Positions 60,701 to 64,000 of a stretch of DNA of 64,000 bases are shown one piece after another. Made by a program: the position numbers and the translations under genes. Position 1 is the first letter of the stretch. Every line of letters starts with the position of its first letter. The DNA comes from Taudactylus pleione (lineage: Eukaryota; Chordata; Amphibia; Anura; Myobatrachidae), in assembly GCA_031769625.1 (NCBI GenBank), contig JAUIMM010002585.1, positions 20,356-84,355 of the forward strand, in the 5' to 3' direction. The notes under the pieces were generated by a model that saw only the letters and a program-made list of their open reading frames with translations, ran no database searches and was not told the DNA's origin.

Positions 60701-62426
60701 CTACAAGAGGAGATAACACAAAGTATGCGCTTTTGTTGTTTCCATTGTTTTCAATGCATTTTGGCCTAAAATGTGCATTTGCTGTTTTCTCTTAAACGCA
60801 ATATGGGAGAAAAACCATTTCACATCACATTTGTGGGTCTTGGTCTTCAACAGATCTGGTGAAATTTTGAGCTGTCTGTGTTTGCTACAAGAGGAGATAA
60901 CACAAAGTATGCACTTTTGTTGTTTCCATTGTTTTCAATGCATTTTGGCCTAAAACGTTCATTTGCTGTTTTCTCTTAAACGCAACATGGGAGTAAAACC
61001 ATTTCACATCACATTTGTGGGTCTTGGTCTTCAACAGATCTTTTGAAATTTTGAGCTGTCTGTGTTTGCTACAAGAGGAGATAACACAAAGTATGCGCTT
61101 TTGTTATTTCCATTGCTTTCAATGCATTTTGGCCTAAAACGTCCTTTTGCAGTTTTCTCTTAAACACAACATGAGAGAAAAACCATTTCACATCACATTT
61201 GTGGGTCTTGGTCTTCAACAAATCCAGTGAAATTTTGAGCTGTCTGTGTTTGCTACAAGAGGAGATAACACAAAGTATGCGCTTTTGTTGTTTCCATTGT
61301 TTTCAATGCATATTGGCCTAAAACGTTCATTTGCTGTTTTCTCTTAAACGCAACATGGGAGTAAAACCATTTCACATCACATTTGTGGGTCTTGGTCTTC
61401 AACAGATCTGGTGAAATTTTGAGCTGTCTGTGTTTGCTACAAGAGGAGATAACACAAAGTATGTGCTTTTGTTATTTCCATTGCTTTCAATGCATTTTGG
61501 CCTAAAACGAGCATTTGCAGTTTTCTCTTAAACGCAACATGGGAGAAAAACCATTTCACATCACATTTGTGGGTCTTGGTCTTCAACAGATCAGGTGAAA
61601 TTTTGAGCTGTCTGTGTTTGCTACAAGAGGAGATAACACAAAGTATGCGCTTTTGTTGTTTCCATTGTTTTCAATGCATTTTGGCCTAAAATGTGCATTT
61701 GCTGTTTTCTCTTAAACGCAATATGGGAGAAAAACCATTTCACATCACATTTGTGGGTCTTGGTCTTCAACAGATCTGGTGAAATTTTGAGCTGTCTGTG
61801 TTTGCTACAAGAGGAGATAACACAAAGTATGCACTTTTGTTGTTTCCATTGTTTTCAATGCATTTTGGCCTAAAACGTTCATTTGCTGTTTTCTCTTAAA
61901 CGCAACATGGGAGTAAAACCATTTCACATCACATTTGTGGGTCTTGGTCTTCAACAGATCTTTTGAAATTTTGAGCTGTCTGTGTTTGCTACAAGAGGAG
62001 ATAACACAAAGTATGCGCTTTTGTTATTTCCATTGCTTTCAATGCATTTTGGCCTAAAACGAGCATTTGCAGTTTTCTCTTAAACGCAACATGGGAGAAA
62101 AACCATTTCACATCACATTTGTGGGTCTTGGTCTTCAACAGATCCAGTGAAATTTTGAACTGTGTGTTTGCTACAAGAGGAGATAACACAAAGTATGCGC
62201 TTTTGTTATTTCCATTGCTTTCAATGCATTTTTGCCTAAAACGTGCATTTGCAGTTTTCTCTTAAAAACAACATGAGAGAAAAACCATTTCACATCACGT
62301 TTGTGGGTCTTGGTCTTCAACACATCCAGTGAAATTTTGAGCTGTCTGTGTTTGCTACAAGAGGAGATAACACAAAGTATGCGCTTTTGTTGTTTCCATT
62401 GTTTTCAATGCATTTTGGCCTAAAAC
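57730..62426. repeat. Twenty-six-monomer repeat unit, copy 2 (4,697 bp)
   Basis: It directly follows copy 1 and repeats its layout: 183-bp B at 59,043, truncated B at 59,410-59,510, TTGCTGCAAG B near 60,148, C at 60,431-60,613, nested five-monomer repeat, 182-bp monomer at 62,086 and CACGTTTGTGG near 62,296. I noticed no mismatch at any diagnostic site. Near-identity over 4.7 kb, inside an array whose monomers otherwise differ by several percent, marks a very recent duplication or an assembly duplication. Confidence 0.92.
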
Positions 62427-62451
62427 GTTCATTTGCTGTTTTCTCTTAAAC

Positions 62452-63862
62452 GCAACATGGGAGTAAAACCATTTCACATCACATTTGTGGGACTTGGTCT
62501 TCAACAGATCTGGTGAAATTTTGAGCTGTCTGTGTTTGCTACAAGAGGAGATAACACAAAGTATGCGCTTTTGTTATTTCCATTGCTTTCAATGCATTTT
62601 GGCCTAAAACGTGCATTTGCAGTTTTCTCTTAAACACAACATGAGAGAAAAACCATTTCACATCACATTTGTGGGTCTTGGTCTTCAACACATCCAGTGA
62701 AATTTTGAGCTGTCTGTGTTTGCTACAAGAGGAGATAACACAATGTATGCGCTTTTGTTGTTTCCATTGTTTTCAATGCATTTTGGCCTAAAACGTTCAT
62801 TTGCTGTTTTCTCTTAAACGCAATATGGGAGTAAAACCATTTCACATCACATTTGTGGGTCTTGGTCTTCAACAGATCTGGTGAAATTTTGAGCTGTCTG
62901 TGTTTGCTACAAGAGGAGATAACACAAAGTATGCGCTTTTGTTATTTCCATTGCTTTCAATGCATTTTGGCCTAAAACTTCCATTTGCAGTTTTCTCTTA
63001 AACACAACATGAGAGAAAAACCATTTCACATCACATTTGTGGGTCTTGGTCTTCAACACATCCAGTGAAATTTTGAGCTGTCTGTGTTTGCTGCAAGAGG
63101 AGATAACACAAAGTATGCGCTTTTGTTGTTTCCATTGTTTTCAATGCATTTTGGCCTAAAACGTTCATTTGCTGTTTTCTCTTAAACGCAACATGGGAGT
63201 AAAACCATTTCACATCACATTTGTGGGTCTTGGTCTTCAACAGATCTGGTGAAATTTTGAGCTGTCTGTGTTTGCTACAAGAGGAGATAACACAAAGTAT
63301 GCGCTTTTGTTATTTCCATTGCTTTCAATGCATTTTGGCCTAAAACGTGCATTTGCTGTTTTCTTTTAAACACAACATGAGAGAAAAACCATTTCACATC
63401 ACATTTGTGGGTCTTGGTCTTCAACACATCCAGTGAAATTTTGAGCTGTCTGTGTTTGGTACAAGAGGAGATATCACAATGTATGCGCTTTTGTTGTTCC
63501 ATTGCTTTCAATGCATTTTGGCCTAAAACATGCATTTGCTGTTTTCTCTTAAACGCAACATGGGAGAAAAACCATTTCACATCACATTTGTGGGTCTTGG
63601 TCTTCAACAGATCAGGTGAAATTTTGAGCTGTCTGTGTTTGCTACAAGAGGAGATAACACAAAGTATGCGCTTTTGTTGTTTCCATTGTTTTCAATGCAT
63701 TTTGGCCTAAAATGTGCATTTGCTGTTTTCTCTTAAACGCAATATGGGAGAAAAACCATTTCACATCACATTTGTGGGTCTTGGTCTTCAACAGATCTGG
63801 TGAAATTTTGAGCTGTCTGTGTTTGCTACAAGAGGAGATAACACAAAGTATGCACTTTTGTT
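62452..63862. repeat. Twenty-six-monomer repeat unit, partial copy 3
   Basis: This matches 59,511-60,921 at offset 2,941 (C monomer 63,372-63,554, GATCAGGTG and GCAATATGGG monomers). It begins with the A that follows the truncated B in copy 2, so the first ~1.8 kb of the unit is missing. Differences from copy 2 include GCAATATGGG near 62,822, AAACTTCC near 62,979 and GTGGGTCTTGG where copies 1 and 2 have GTGGTTCTTGG. It is therefore older than the split between copies 1 and 2, or changed since. Confidence 0.88.
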
Positions 63863-64000
63863 ATTTCCATTGCTTTCAATGCATTTTGGCCTAAAACGAG
63901 CAATTGCTGTTTTCTCTTAAACGCAACATGGTAGAAAAACCATTTCACATCACATTTGTGGGTCTTGGTCTTCAACAGATCTGGTGAAATTTTGAGCTGT
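63863..64000. repeat. Right edge: switch to a 16.8-kb-like monomer, then partial monomer
   Basis: From 63,863 the monomer 63,739-63,922 has GTTATTTCC and the rare tail CGAGCAATTGCTG, found elsewhere only at 16,891-16,903, in place of the GTTGTTTCC and CGTTCATTTGCTG of copies 1 and 2. The final 78 bp (63,923-64,000) is a modified A head with a private ACATGGTAG. The array continues beyond the window. Confidence 0.85.

Larger units (their letters stand above)
1..64000. repeat. Satellite DNA array, ~184-bp monomer, 349 copies
   Basis: The same ~184-bp sequence repeats head to tail from the first base to the last, with no inversion and no unique sequence between copies. Monomer starts at 1, 185, 369, 553 and 737 show the 184/368-bp spacing. 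Adding the net indels I logged to the last full monomer end (63,922) gives 349 x 184 bp. The reference monomer is about 39% GC by hand count. Neighbouring monomers alternate between two classes about 5% apart, while monomers of one class usually differ at only a few bases, the usual sign of homogenisation of a dimeric unit. The family is not one I recognise. A centromeric or other heterochromatic role is inferred from size and organisation only. Both edges are open, so the full array is longer than the window. Confidence 0.99.

Noticed and set aside
1..64000. CRISPR array
   Set aside because: The repeats are contiguous 184-bp monomers with no spacers and long units, unlike 25-40-bp repeats separated by unique spacers.
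1..64000. Tandem gene or RNA gene cluster such as 5S rRNA, tRNA or snRNA
   Set aside because: I saw no Pol III A/B boxes, T-run terminators, conserved stems or rRNA/tRNA signatures in the monomer.
1..64000. Known satellite families (human alpha satellite, mouse major/minor, Arabidopsis 180-bp, Drosophila 359-bp)
   Set aside because: Monomer length and sequence features do not match what I know of these; naming a family or species would be a guess.
1..64000. Telomeric repeats or an array boundary
   Set aside because: No TTAGGG-type or TTTAGGG-type runs and no transition to unique sequence at either edge.

Overview
The whole 64-kb window is one uninterrupted array of tandem satellite DNA. I found no protein gene, RNA gene, transposon, CRISPR array or unique sequence. 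By hand count it holds 349 head-to-tail monomers of about 184 bp, all in the same orientation, plus a 78-bp partial monomer at the right edge. The count is self-consistent: adding the net size of every indel I logged to position 63,922 gives exactly 349 x 184. The array runs off both ends of the window. A satellite of this size, with higher-order repeats, CpG-directed variation and a monomer near nucleosome-repeat length, points to a eukaryotic heterochromatic locus (centromeric, pericentromeric or subtelomeric). I do not recognise the family and cannot name the species. GC content of the reference monomer is about 39% by hand count.

Most of the array is a dimer of two classes, A and B, with a 368-bp period. 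A and B differ at ten diagnostic positions (1, 9, 13, 56, 60, 61, 125, 135, 162 and 170 of the monomer, taking window base 1 as position 1). A third class, C (183 bp), appears as islands near 16.5-17.1, 19.3, 55.7, 60.4 and 63.4 kb. A B variant of 183 bp, lacking one T, recurs 26 times.

Layout: 1-7.9 kb is A/B dimers with a repeated five-monomer cassette and several A/B mosaics. 7.9-10.1 kb is a tandem duplication of a 1,103-bp six-monomer unit. 10.1-16.5 kb is dimers including a segment copied 2,757 bp away. 16.5-19.8 kb is the C-rich, more divergent island with a truncated fusion monomer. 19.8-31.5 kb is regular dimers with a recurring eight-monomer core. 31.5-37.2 kb has the same organisation but a striking cluster of mostly one-base indels. 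37-45.4 kb repeats segments seen at 24-27.8 and 31.6-33.8 kb. 45.4-52.8 kb is two tandem copies of a 3,679-bp 20-monomer unit. 53.0-62.4 kb is two tandem copies of a 4,697-bp 26-monomer unit, followed by a partial third copy to 63.9 kb.

Open reading frames of 60-171 codons do occur, but they are a by-product of the repeat: one frame of the monomer has no stop, and a 183-bp monomer equals exactly 61 codons. I annotate none as genes. The interest lies in array evolution (nested amplification, mosaic monomers, CpG decay) and in possible assembly problems, not in a new gene system.
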